Source: Conus ventricosus (lineage: Eukaryota; Mollusca; Gastropoda; Neogastropoda; Conidae). Taken from it: a stretch of DNA of 64,000 bases. This document shows positions 22,767 through 36,300 of the stretch, piece after piece. A program made the position numbers and the translations under genes. Numbering within the stretch: the stretch's first letter is position 1; every line of letters starts with the position of its first letter. Location of the stretch: positions 137,698,945 through 137,762,944 of the forward strand of contig CM031595.1 of assembly GCA_018398815.1 (NCBI GenBank), given 5' to 3'. The notes beneath the pieces are model-generated. The model searched no databases, was not told the origin of the DNA, and was given only the letters and a program-made list of their open reading frames with translations.

Positions 22767-25700
22767 GTGAGTGCCATATTTTTCTTCTGTCAGATAAGTT
22801 GAAACTTGGATGATAGTAACATGATGGTTATTATTAAATGTCTTTAGAACATACTGCATGCTGATATTGATATTATTCACCTTAGTAGAGCATGAAATTC
22901 CTCCATTTTCAGAGTAAAACCCGCCAACTTTCGGGAGGGGGAGGGTAGGTGGCAGTGGTAGAAAAGGATGATGATAGGGAGATGGGATGGGGGAAGTAAT
23001 GAGGCATTTTAAGAAAGGCCGGAGTGTTTTCCCTGAACAGTCTGGCATTGACCCTGAAAAAACTATGTTAAACAGTTAAGTAGTGGGGGAAAACAAGTGC
23101 AGAAAAAACTATGTTATGTTGCAGACAAAGCCTTCTACCCAACCCAACCGCTCTAGTTTTACAAACGGCATTTGGAAGATGAACCTTGAAAGTCTTTTTT
23201 TTTCCTTTTTTTTTTTTTGAAGAAAAAAGTATTTTCTGTCCTCCTCCTCCTCCCCATTGAATTATATTTTCTTCCCTTTACTGTCTTGTCTCTCCTCCCT
23301 TCTGTTCCTGTTTCCATTCTCCTCTTGCTTTTTTTCGCCCTTTCTCCCTCTCTGTCTCTATTTCTTTCTCTTTTCTTTCTTTCTTTTTTTTTTTTTTTCT
23401 TTTTCTTTTTTTATTCTTTGTTGTTGTTGATTGGTTGTTTGTCATTGTACACTTGGTACAGATTAACCCATAATTTACCACTGGAGGCTGTGAAAGTGTA
23501 CGAGTTTTACCTCGATGATAAAAAGTATCGGGTAGAAGCTACTCCATGTGTTATATCGTATTCTGTAATTTCTGTTGATATATTAATAAACAGTTTTAAA
23601 AACACACGACCGAAATGTCTTTTTGCAATGTTACGTGGCAACAACAAAAAAATCTGAAAATCATCCACAAAACAAAGAACCTACCTTTGGTAGAGACAAA
23701 TACTGCGTAGTGAGAAATTTTGATCCATTTGTTTTTTTTGTGTGGCAGGCACCAGCAATAAAGCAAGAAGTGTTACCACAGTATGGACTATACCTCAGCT
23801 TGCTACAGGAAAAGAACAGGTGACACTTGGTGTTAAAGTCTATTGATTCTATTGTCCTGTCTTCAACCTTGTCCATTTCTTCCTATTTTTTCTTTTCAAT
23901 ACTTACAGTTGAATTTTTTTTATTCAGGCTCCTATTTCCTAATCGTATTTTTTATCTTGTGTAATTAAAACTTCCCTTTTGTTAATAGTTACAGCAAATC
24001 TGTGTAGATTTTTTTTTTTTTTTAATGATTAATGCAGATGAATATGTTTCCACAGACTGTTGAAGCAGCTGAGACGTAAAGACAAACTGCAAGTGGACCA
24101 GGAGAGGAAAGAGAAAGGCTTTTCCATTTATATCAATGGAGCCAATCAAGACTTGCCCATACAAAACTCTGCTCATACTCGCCCGAGAGTCAAAACGGCA
24201 ACAGGTTTGTTGGATGAATTAGCAGACAGGATTTTTCACTTGTTTCTTTCAGTTTTCTTTTTACCCACGTAAAGTTGATGTCATATGTGTCTATGTTTGT
24301 CAAACAAAAAAGTGGACAAGATCAAATACTTGTGAGATCCCAGTTCTTTAAAAAAAAACTCTTTTAGCTCTGAGTTTGATTGGCCATAGCTGAAAAATCC
24401 CACAGTGATGACATATTGCATCATATGTAGGCCTTTGATGAGCTTGTAGCCTGTGACCTCCAGGTCATATGTATATGACATTGGTCACTGAGCCATGGTA
24501 GTGGTGGTTTTACCTCGGTGGTAAAAAAAAAATTACTGGGAATGGTACTGCTCCTCCTGAGTGGCGTTGTTTTGAATGTTGTGTTGTCTTTTGGGAACAG
24601 GCTTTGATTGGCATTTGTGGTGTCTTGTCATCCTAACATAAGTTTTGAATGTTGTGTTTCATGTTTTGGTTTTGGTAGACATGATTAAGTGACCATAAAG
24701 GTGATTTGATGATATTGAATAAAATACCACTTGTACTATCCATAATGTTCATAAATATAATACATATATTTCTATTCTTTCTTACATTTCTGTTTCTCAT
24801 GTGCTCTCCTTATGGGATATAAAGACAAAAATAGGTACTGAAGTTTATCTGTTTTTGTTTGTTTTTGTTTTCTCCCACCTTCCTCATTTTTTTGTAATGG
24901 AAATTCATTATATGTGATGTATAATTACTTTTTTTTCTTACCTCAGGAAATGTGTTAGTTACGCCCACCTCACCCCCAGCTTCCATGATTACACATTTAA
25001 ATGGGATGTGTGTATATTTAGCTTCTGCGTTATTCAAAAAATGATGATAACAGAGAAATGTGTTTTGCCTCTCTCAGAGTCGAGGAATCCTGCAGTCGTC
25101 AAACTGCAAGAGCTGCAGAAGAAAGAGGCTGAACAGAATAAGCGACGTGTTAAAACAGCACCAGCCAGAGAACGGCGCAGAAACTGGAACCTGGCGTCTG
25201 TTGATATTAACACTACTGAAGGAAGCAAACGCCTTAAAGCACCAGGTAGGAACAGAAATCACCAAAGTCAGACTCGACTAGATTTTTTACCATTATGTAT
25301 CCATCAGAATAGCAGACCATGATTGTTTCCTAGATGTTTACTTCAGCATAATACCAAAACTGTTTACTTGAATATTTAGAAACGTGTTACATTCTAAAAG
25401 CACCAAGATTGTTTACTGAATATTCAAAAACATGGTGTATTCTTAAATCACCAAGATAGTTTAGTAACTGTTCAGAATCATGTTATATTCTGAAGTCGTG
25501 CAAAATGTACATGTTTGTGTTTTTTACTGAATATTCAAAAACATGGTGTATTCTTAAATCACCAAGATTGTTTAGTAACTGTTCAGAATCATGTTATATT
25601 CTGAAGTCATGCAAAATGTATATGTTTGTGTCATATGCTAAAAGCTCTATATTGTATCTCCTTTGAAAAGAGATTACAGTACAAGCTATATTGTCTATTA

Positions 25701-26977
25701 TTACGATCACAGATAATGAATTTGAATCGGTTGTTGATTGTGAATTAAAGAAAAATCCAAACAGTAATTCAAAGTTACCACGGCATTGAAACAGATAAGA
25801 AATACACTTTGGGAGGACTTCATTTAACTTGATGTTTGGGGTTGTATTTTGGGGAGGTCTTCATTCTGTAGTGTTTTGTTTTAATCTGTCATTATCCATC
25901 GTAGTTAAAAATGCCACATTTATGTCTGATATTTTTAATGAAAAAGATATTCAATGCCAAGAACAAAGTCAAATATTTTCCTTTTGTTTTTCATACATAA
26001 ACTTTCTTTTTTTTTCAGAAATTTTAACCGGAAATATGCAGATGACTTTGAAGAAATAGGACCTGAGGATGATGTAAAGATGTTTTGTTTTTGTATGAAA
26101 TGCTATGTACATTTTGATGTCTTGATTGGTATATTTACTACGAGTCAGTCTTTCCTCAGTCTAAATAAACAGTTTTTATTTCCCAAAAGCAGCAAAATGA
26201 AACATATGCAGAGCTTGAATACTGTGCGCTGGCAAGTTGCTGCCAAAGTGAAAGAGATGGTTTAAGGCTGTATGCGCAAGTGATCCTGGTCATAGCTGGA
26301 CCGAAAAGTGGATGACTTACTGATTCGTTTGTTTGGGGTTTTTTGTCAGCTGGAGAAAGCATGGAAGGCTTTGTGTTTGCATGGTCATGTTGAAGTAAGA
26401 TACAGTAGAGGTGGTGTGCTTGCAATTCTGGTCCATGCTGAGGTGGAGAAATGCGAAAGGAGAAGTTAGCTGCTGGAAATCGTAGGGATTGTTTGTTTGT
26501 TGCTTGTTTTTTTCTTCTTTTTTTTGAGGGGAGGGAGGAGGGAGGATTTTTGCTTTTCCTCAGTGAAAGCCCTGTAAATAAGTAAGCAAGTATGTGTGTG
26601 TGTGTAAGATTCGAAAAGAGGGTTTCCTCTTTGCAGATACCTGACATTTTCCCTGTGCGCTGATACGTTGTAACAGAAAAATAACACGGTAGAATAGGGC
26701 ACAAGAAATGAAACAACGATCTGCAATCTACTGCATGTTCTCCTTTGGTATGCTCCATGTAGGATGATGATAGTGGCACAGATGAGGTGGGGGACAGCCT
26801 GAATAGTTCCACATCATCCCTGTCAACATCACGACGTCAGAAAGTCAGCTATTTAAAACGGAAGGCGGCAGCTAACCGTGAGGTGCAAGAGAACACGGTG
26901 ACTCTGACGCTGGATGAAGTTCATGTGAGTATGCATGTGTACCTCTGCATATGTATCCCCATCCTGTACCATTGGCT

Positions 26978-27025
<48 letters not shown>

Positions 27026-27056
27026 CTTCTCTTGCAAGCTCCTTCGTTTCTGTTTA

Positions 27057-27139
<83 letters not shown>

Positions 27140-27163
27140 GCAAGCTCCTTTGCTTCTGTTTAT

Positions 27164-27195
<32 letters not shown>

Positions 27196-27262
27196 TCTCT
27201 CTCTCTCTCTCTCTCTGTAGACACTCAGTGTGTTTACATAGATATTTATTAGTACATCTGTA

Positions 27263-27314
<52 letters not shown>

Positions 27315-30300
27315 ATGCATGAAGCAAATATTTATTCACAGTTGTTTATTTTCTACCCCAGATTTAAAGGCTGTTTACAGGGTTCGTACGCCCCCTTATT
27401 TTCTTGAAAAGTGCTTGAGATTTGACATGACCATTTCAAGGCCTGGAAAAGTACTTAAAAATAAGCTGAAGGCCTAACCCCCCTGGAAAAGTCCTTGAAA
27501 TTTCAAAATCGGTCACAATCTGTCCTCTCAAAGCAAGGAAGTGACTGTCACTCAAGAAAATGTTTTTTATACGAAATAAATCACAATCTCTGTCACTCCA
27601 TGTGGCTTCGTGATCGCCGATCCCGTAGCAACCGACAACAGCCTAGCTGAAGCAGAAGGGAAGTAACTCGTCAGTGACTAGTGTTTGACTTACTATAGAC
27701 GTAAGTGTAGAAGCCAACAGAGTTCTTTCCCTTTGGTTACCATCGGGGTTGTGTCGACGGTCGATGTTTTGCGCCAAATAGTGCTACTGAGCCTGCAAGA
27801 TGGGGAAAGGAGACTGCGTTTTCAATGATATGTGGGCAGAAAAAGATGCTTTCAAAGGTTGGTTAGCTCGTGGAGAAAACGAACACTCAGCAAGGTGCAC
27901 ATTGTGCAAGAAGAGTTTTAGTATCTTGGGTATGGGCATCAGTGCTGTGAAGAGTCATGCTGATGGAGTGAAACACAAACGGTTGGTGGAACATGAACAT
28001 GAGAATAAGAGAAATGCCGGTGGTGCCACACAGCTGACCATGCATGGATTCACTCTTGGAAACCGAAACTCCTCACCAAGATCTGAACCACCGGGTGCAA
28101 GGCAGGAGACTGGCAGTCAACTGCCTTCAACTTCAAGTTTTACTGCAGTGACCGGGGGTCTCAAGATGCACCTTCCACATCAGCAGCTGCAGGGTCTTCA
28201 AGCAGCTTTTCTAAACAGAAAACGATCGACGAATCGTGCACCAAGAACGATGTCCTAACTGCTGAGGTGTATAGCCAAGTCCAACGCAATGAGAAGGTCT
28301 GCCAAGGAAAAGACTGAAGAAGTGTCAAAACTTGAGAAAAAACTCTGTGCAAAACTGGAAGAGCTGAAGGAGATGTAAACTGTGTAAATGTTCTCCCTTA
28401 TCTGACTGCTGACAGATGTGCAACTTTAGATATTTCCTTAATAGACCTGCGTATAACTGTCTTCCTTATAGAAGTACTTTTATTTTTTCTGCCATGTGAG
28501 TGCAAAGTGTGTAAGGTATTGGAAGAACTCCGAAGGTGTATATTTTCTATGTACTGAAGAAAAATCGACAAAAGGAAAGTTTCTGCAAAGGTGACTGTAT
28601 TCTCCTGTGCATTCAGACTCAAGACTATCATTAGTAACGGAAGCGGTGGTCAGCTCTGTGCTGGTTGTGTTAAACTGTAAGTCACAGTGTAATTCAGAGA
28701 AAACAATGACAACTGTACCTGCCTTCTTCTTCCATCTACTGACCTGACCAGTGTGCTAGCATGAATACGAGGTAAGAAATGATGTTAAGTTAATGATTGA
28801 TAGTAACAGGCTGCTCATAGAGTTTAATAAACATAACTTTGCAAGAAAGTTGTTAATTACTACCCCTTGAATGAAGCTGCTAACCCCTGGAAATTCCCTT
28901 GAAAACCCCTTGAACTTTTTTTTCTGATATCTGTGGGAACCCTGTGTTTAGCTATAAGGCTTTTTTTCTGTAAATGAGACAGAGTTGCATCTGTTCATCT
29001 GATATTGATTTGGTCCAGGTTATTTTAGGTTACATTTGTGCATCTTATATTATGTTTGTGTAGATTACTTTACATTGACATAATGCATATATTGTGCTTT
29101 GTTTGTTCTCTGTTGTGTTGTAGAGAAAATATGTATCTTATTCTCTGCGTCATAGAAGTGATATCATTGGAATAGGTTTGCTGGCTGTGTTTCAGAAATT
29201 GCGTCAGAGTTTACAGAAGAATGCTGGCATTCGACAAAGCATGTGTCTGGACGTTACCTCAGTGAGTAGCGTCTGATTTCCTTTGTTGTTGTTTGTCTGC
29301 AGTGCCAGTGTGAACTCACCAGCTGTAACTTTGTTGGTCAGCGGCCAGTAAAATGCATGATGTGAGTGAACTCACCCATTAGTTAGTGTAGGATGATAAT
29401 GTTAGTTAAGGAATTGACAAATTACACAATTTAGTGTGCAATCCCAAGTTTATACACACAAAAAAGATGTTTTAACAAAACAAAACAAAAATGCATTTAT
29501 CTACTTTTTGATTGATCAGAACAAGTTGAATCAGATGATCAGTGCATTTTGTCAATTCAGTTTGATGTAATTTGCTTTAGAAACAATATATGTGATTTAC
29601 TCAGCCCAAAAAACTCTCCAAACATTTCAGCTGGGTTGATGAACAATCAGAACAAAAGGAATTGAGGAATTTGCTTTGGCAAGGAATGATTTTGAAAAAA
29701 AAAAAAAATGATCAGATTATTTGATAAAAGACTTACAGAGTGAGTTATAAAAAGAAAAGCCATGAAATGTTACACGGAAAATGTAGCAGGATTTTAGTGC
29801 TGGTGTTGACACATTGGTTGACCGTCACATGTTCTTGGCACAGGTCTCACATGACGGCTATTCCTCAGAACCATTCTGTGACTCTGGCAGCGACCAAGTG
29901 AAGGGAGTGGAGAAGAGATAGAAGAAGTAGATACACTAAAAGCAGAGCAGGTCTGTTCATCCATATTCAGCATGAGTCCTTGTTGTCCTAGCATGGTACG
30001 CCGGTTCTGTTAACATCCTACTGCATGGAACAAAATGGCCAGAGCTTATTTGTGGGTGTGGGAACTTTGCGCAGAAAAGTAGATTTCTGTTGTCTGCACA
30101 GAGAAAGTACTTGACTCCGGAAGTGTTATTGCTGGGAAAAAGGATGGATAGTGGAGGAATGAAAATGATAATTGTGTCTCTCTTTTTTTTCTTGAAAAGG
30201 GCAGGTTCTTGGTTTTGTTTTTTACTTTTTTTTTTGTTTTTAGAACTTTTGATATCGGTTGTGGTGTGTGATCTTGTACTGTCATTGTGTACAGTCTTGT

Positions 30301-33300
30301 TTTCATGTACAGTGCTCAGATTTTATTGGAAAGGTGGTTTTATGCTGGGCAAGCACATGGTTTTACGCTGGGCAAGCACTGTTAGCAATTGATGTTTGAT
30401 GCATGTCTCACAGAATTGAAGGCACTGTGTGTTGATAGTGACTGTGTATATCCGTGGGTCATGTCATACATTACAGTGAGATGCTTTGGTAAATGGTGTC
30501 GGCCTTAGGACATTTCGATTGTGGATTACTAACAATTCTTTCTTTGTCGAAAAAGCAAATCAGCACCTGTTAAGAAAACATGCTTTTAAAGAGGTTATTG
30601 AGCTTGATAAAGCGCATACTATATCAAAAGGTATTTGCTTATTAATTTGCACCTGTGGGTTAGTGTGTGTATTAAAAAGAGAGAGAGAGTGAGAAAAATA
30701 TATTGTGGGTGTATGTGTGCGTCTGCATGTCTGCACACATGCTTTAACAGTGGTTCATGTAACAGCATGTCTTACTTTATCTTTCTTGTTATGTGTATCA
30801 ATGCAAATGAATATATTTTTGTTGTTTGCAGTATAATTGAAGTAATACAACTGATTTTTTTTGGTTAGATTTTATCTTTTCACTTTGCTTTTCCATAGCT
30901 TTGCAGTTCGGGATGGATTTTGTAATGTGCTCACAATGTATTATGTGATTGTGTATATGTCACTGGTCAGTGTTCACTGTTAAGAGGTTGGCTCAGAATT
31001 TGTATGTTTTTGTTTGTAAACTGTTGTATGTTTACTCACAAAGCATGCATGCTGTAACCTACTTATCAAGAACATTTGAACTTTGAATAAGGAACCTTAC
31101 TCCGAAGTATTGATGATCAATGAAACGGCTGGGTTGTTATCTTGTGGTGCATTTGAGATTTTCTTTCACATTTACTTGACCGTATGATGCCATCAGTATG
31201 CTCTGTGTGCTCATGCCATGGTTACCAAGGAAACGTTAAAACATGAAAGGTGACTTAGAGCTTCAGATCGTTTTGAGGTATCACAGGTCAGTTAACCAGT
31301 TTTTCAGTAAAGAATTAGGGGTCAGTTTTGAGAATGATGGGTCCAGTACCAGTTATCTCATGGATGAAAGGGGGTGGGGGTTGCCAGTTGTGCTGGAGGT
31401 GGGGGCTGCTGTTGCTGTTACTGCTGCTGCTAAACTCAACCTTTGCTTGAACTGTTGAAGTTGAATGGAACAGAATTATCTTTGGAGAGGTGGACATAAG
31501 GGAAGTTGAGGAGGGGGGGGGGGGGGGGGGGGGGGGCTGCTTAAAACTCAGCCTGGGCCGAAAGTGAAAGGGTTATTGAATGGAAAAGAACTCACCTTTT
31601 TCTGTGGGGAGTATTTGTTTTGTTTCGCAGATTTGAAGAACTGACTTGAACCCTTAAACTCGGCTTTCACCAACTAACATTATGCACTGCATTACTTAAG
31701 ATGGTTAATGCATACTTAAGATGGTATGTACTTTATTTACAGAACTTTGAGGATGAGCTTCGAAATACACAACATGCCCATTTTATTACTGTAGAAGCCT
31801 AGGTAGTTTAGAGCAGCTTTATTATCTTGTTAGGAGACATGTTCCAATTGTTTGGCCACTGTTTGTTGACATGCAAAATCAATTGCAATTAATTAGAACT
31901 TACAACTGCCAATGAAACAAACCATGATAATTGGTTTGATAACTGGTTTCTCAGGAGGGGGTTTCCTCCCTTGATGGTGTACTGAAAGCAAAAAATGTGA
32001 AAGAAATCCTTGTCATGTGTGTGAAGAGAACATAACATCTTAGCTCAGAGTTAGTCTTCAGCTTTGGCATTAGCTCGGAATTAGAGGTGCAGTAACTTAT
32101 CTATTCACAGGCTCTCAGTTTTGGATACTGTATACATTCCCTTACCAAGACAAGGTTTGTATGTTCTGTTATCTGGTGAGAACAAAAATTGTAATGGTAA
32201 AATGGTCAGAGGTGTGTTATGAGGACACCAGTCAAACTGAGGGGCTGCAAGATAAACTGAAATGTTCCTTTCCATTGGGTCTTTCTTAGTCAAAAGTTCT
32301 GGCATCTGTATGGTCAGGTAAGTATTATTACCATTATTACCGGTAAACACATTTTGCTTTAATTTTGTTAATTTCCTTAAATGCTTACTTTCCAGATCAT
32401 ATCTGAAATTCTTTCCAAACTATACTTCCCATTTCCTGCAAAGGAGAGGGGTGGGGGGGGGGGGGGGCGGAAACTGATTCGATTCACCGTTGAAACAGTC
32501 ATCATATGTTAATCAAGGGGGGCAAGTAGGTGTCAGGAAGTTCTCCAAGGAGAATGTTATAGTTCAGATTAACTTTTGAAGTGCACCAAGGAGAATGTTT
32601 TGGGTTCAGTTAACTTTTGAAGTGCACCAAGGAGAATGTTTTAGGTTCAGTTTAACTTTTGGAAGTGCACCAAGGAGAATGTTTTAGGTTCAGTTTAACT
32701 TTTGAAGTGCACCAAGGAGAATGTTTTAGGTTCAGTTTAACTTTTGAGGTGTACATGGTGACCATGGTGGACCATGTCATGAAACGTGGGGCAACAGTAT
32801 GGTCAGATAAGTACTTCGAAAGACTTTCACAAATATGCTTGTGCTGGAGAAATAGGGAGAGAGATTTTAAACCCTCTTTCTATTCAGCATTCTGTTGTGA
32901 CAGTCAGGTCGTTGTTACATTGTAAGATTCATGAACACAGTATCATCAGTTGTCATTTGTATGTTTCTTATTGATATCCGTTTAATTCATAAATACTGTA
33001 TCTTCAGTGTCATTTTTGTGTTTCATATTCATTGCAGTTTTGTTCTCAAAACAGGCAGTAAAGTTGTTCTGTGCCACGGACAGTGAAAACAGTGACAGTG
33101 GTGGAGATGACATTGCCAACCAGTGCAGTCTTCCCCCAGATAGATCAACTTCCCTAAGCCTTGTGTCGAATCCAGTTCAGAAGATTCTATTCAAGAAGAA
33201 TTTCAGATCAAACTTCCCTAAGCCATGTGGTGTGTTCAGCTCAGAAGAAGATTCTATTCAAGAAGAATTCAGATCAAACTTCCCTAAGCCATGTGTTGTG

Positions 33301-36300
33301 TTCAGCTCAGAAGAAGATTCTATTCAAGAAGAGCTCGACTTTCCAGACTTTAAAATGGTCAGACACATTCCCAGCAAAGTCAGTTCTTCCAGTGAGGAAG
33401 AAATCGAAGAAGAGTTTGAACTTCCTGCCTCAAGGTGGACTCCTTCTTCCGACCGATCAGTTGCAGTGAGGATGAAGAGATTGATGAAGAATTGTACCAT
33501 CTGAGGTTAGAATCTTGTTGGTGTGTGACCATTCAGCACCTGAGTTCTGGCATGATGTTGCTGCTGGTATCACTGGGCTTGGAATGTTTTTTTTTTTTTT
33601 AAAGAAATCATTTGTTTAACAGTTGGGGTTTTTTTCTCTTGAAAGAAGGTCAGCACCTGTTCTGCTGTTGTGGTTTGGTAATGTGGTTATTGAAAGTGCG
33701 GTTATTATCAGCTTGATGGAGTAACAAGGGTTGCTGGTGTTTGCGTGGAATGGGACATGCTTTTGTTTGCGTTGTTCTGCTTTGCCTGTCTGTCACCGCT
33801 GTTTTTCAGCATGATGAACAGATTTCATTTGCCAAAGTTTCTGTGGAAGACAGCATGTGTGGAGCCTTTGTGTCTGCTGTGTTATTACAGAGACAAAATT
33901 CATTTTGCCAAATGCGTAAACTGTTGGAAGATCTTCAATCTTAGTTTAGAGGTTAAACATTCTGTGTCTCATTCGTCTATTCTAACTTTCTATCATATAG
34001 CCCTCGCTCAGTTCATTTATTTATTACCCATATTATTTCGACTAATTGTTTGAATATGTCTTTAACGAAACATATTTGTAAGGAATTCTGATTTTCAGGA
34101 AATGATATTGCATGACCACCGATCTTGGCAATTTTGATATTGTTAACTACAATTGTCAAATACTTTTAATAATAAAACAAGAGTTTTTTCATCTGCTTAT
34201 GAGCTAATCATAACCCAGATTTAGTCTGTTTGTTTACTCTCAGATTAAAACCTCTCTGCTGTGAAAGGGGTGGGTGCGATTGTGCTTGATTTCAAGTGAT
34301 GAGATTTTTTTAGCTTTTAGAGAGGTTTCTGGGTGGTTGGGGATGGGGAAGATTATGTGTGAATTTGGCTAAGAATCAAATGTCCATTCACAAAAATGCT
34401 TCATCAGTGATGAACACTGATGATATTGTCACCTACAGATTCTTTACTTTTGTTTGTTGTTCTGTGGGAATTTCTTTTCTCAATCTTTCATGTCTTTTCT
34501 GAAGCAAGAATCTAATGATAGGAAACCTGTTTATCCGTATATTTCTGTGATAAGTTTGGAGTATTTTATTGAGGTTAAAGAAGTGTGACGTGTTATTATA
34601 TTTATTTTTCCCTGAATCATGAAGTTTTTGTTTTTTTGTTTGATTTCCAAGTGGGCATGTGATGTTTTTTGAATGATTATATGTATTTTTTTTTTTAGCT
34701 AAAAATTGTACAAATGACTTTTTACAACAGTTACAGATTTTAAAGCACATCCTGAAGGATGCATTCTTACTTGAAAGGATGAGTATTCTTGTTTTGAAAA
34801 CATATGAACTGCTTGAAACGTCAGGATGAGTCGGAGGAGGAGCATGAGCGCCGATCCAGAGGAAGACGAGATAGAGAGGACCTGGTCCCCGCCGTGGCAG
34901 CCTCTGTCTGGACAGCAAGGGAAGAAAGCGCCACCCCTTTTTCTCCCAATGACACCATTGTGCCGAGTTTGCTCCACCCCCCCACAGGAAAGGTATACAG
35001 CATTATTTCAGTGGGGCCTGTGTTTTGGTTTAGAAGTGTTTTTGTTGGGTTTGGGGGGGGGGGGGGGGGTTGTTTCTTTGTTTGTTTGTTTTGGGTTGTT
35101 GTTGCTTTTTTGTTAAACCAAACAGTTCATCTTTATCTTGGGAAAGTCTGTTCAGCTAGGTGTTTCATGTATTGTCTGTTGGTGGTGGTGGTTGTTTGTT
35201 TTTGTAGTTTCCTTATTTGTACTTGGTTCTGACCAGCTTATTTTATCCAACCAGCACTGATTACTCTGACCATCAACCCATTTTTTCCCCCCTGATTTTT
35301 TTTTTTTTTTTACACCAGCTGTTTTTATGTACAGTGGAGAAAAAAGTTCTGATGCTGGCAAGAAAGAAGGAAGCAGACTCGGGCGTTCCAGCGAAGTCGT
35401 CGTGTCATCATCATCATCATCATCCAAACCTCCAGCTGCCTCTTCATCCATTCGCAAATCTTCCTCTAGTGGTGCAGTGGATCGTGCAAGCCCAGGTGAA
35501 GAGCCAAGTGAAATGACATCAGGCACACTTTGTAGTTGTCTTCCTGCATCCTTCTCCTCTTCCAGCTGCCTCTTTACGCATTGCAAGTCTTTTCCCAGGG
35601 GGCCGTGGATCGCACAAACCCAAGTTAGAGCCAAGAGAGATGACAGAAATGTGCACTTTTTTAGTCATAGGGGTGCTAATTTTCCGGTGTGAGCCGGAAT
35701 TCCGGTTTCCGATTTCGTTCAAAATATATTTTCCGGTTTTGAAATAATTTCGGGAGAATGTTTCCGGTTTCCGATTTCGTTCAAAGTATATTTTGCGGTA
35801 GAAATAATTTCGGAGAATTTCACCGGTTTTCAACATTGTTTTCCGAAGAACATCGCATCGGCAGTGAAGAGAAGTGGTCTGCTTCGTGAGCCTCGAAAGA
35901 GACGTACATTGTTCGCTGAGAGTAACGTCCCTTGTTATCAAGCGACATGGTCGAAATCGCCATTTTAAGGCCAAAGGAAGTGAAAAAATAAAGTACTGAC
36001 TTTGGACAGTGACGTTTCTTTCCTTGAAAAAGGTGTATAAAAAAATAAAATAAAAATAAAAACAGATGGAGGTGGGTGTGGCTGGAGGTAAAAAAACAAC
36101 GATGGTGTGTACTTCGAAAGTTGGTGCAGGAAGATTGACTCGCCCGGTGTTTGCTTTGTGTTCCCTGCAACCGACGGTAACTTACGGTTCTAGGGAAAAA
36201 AGCCTTGTCGGCTCATGCAATTGATACTGAGGCACAAGCGCATTCTAGCCGTTGCAACAGACTGCTAAGCTTGATGGGGCTGCTAAAACTACTGTGACCC

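Noticed and set aside
34804..35232. A 142-codon ORF starting at 34804 as a separate gene
   Set aside because: It is KATNIP exon 9 read in a frame that does not fit the neighbouring exon phases, running through the donor into a G/T-rich intron.
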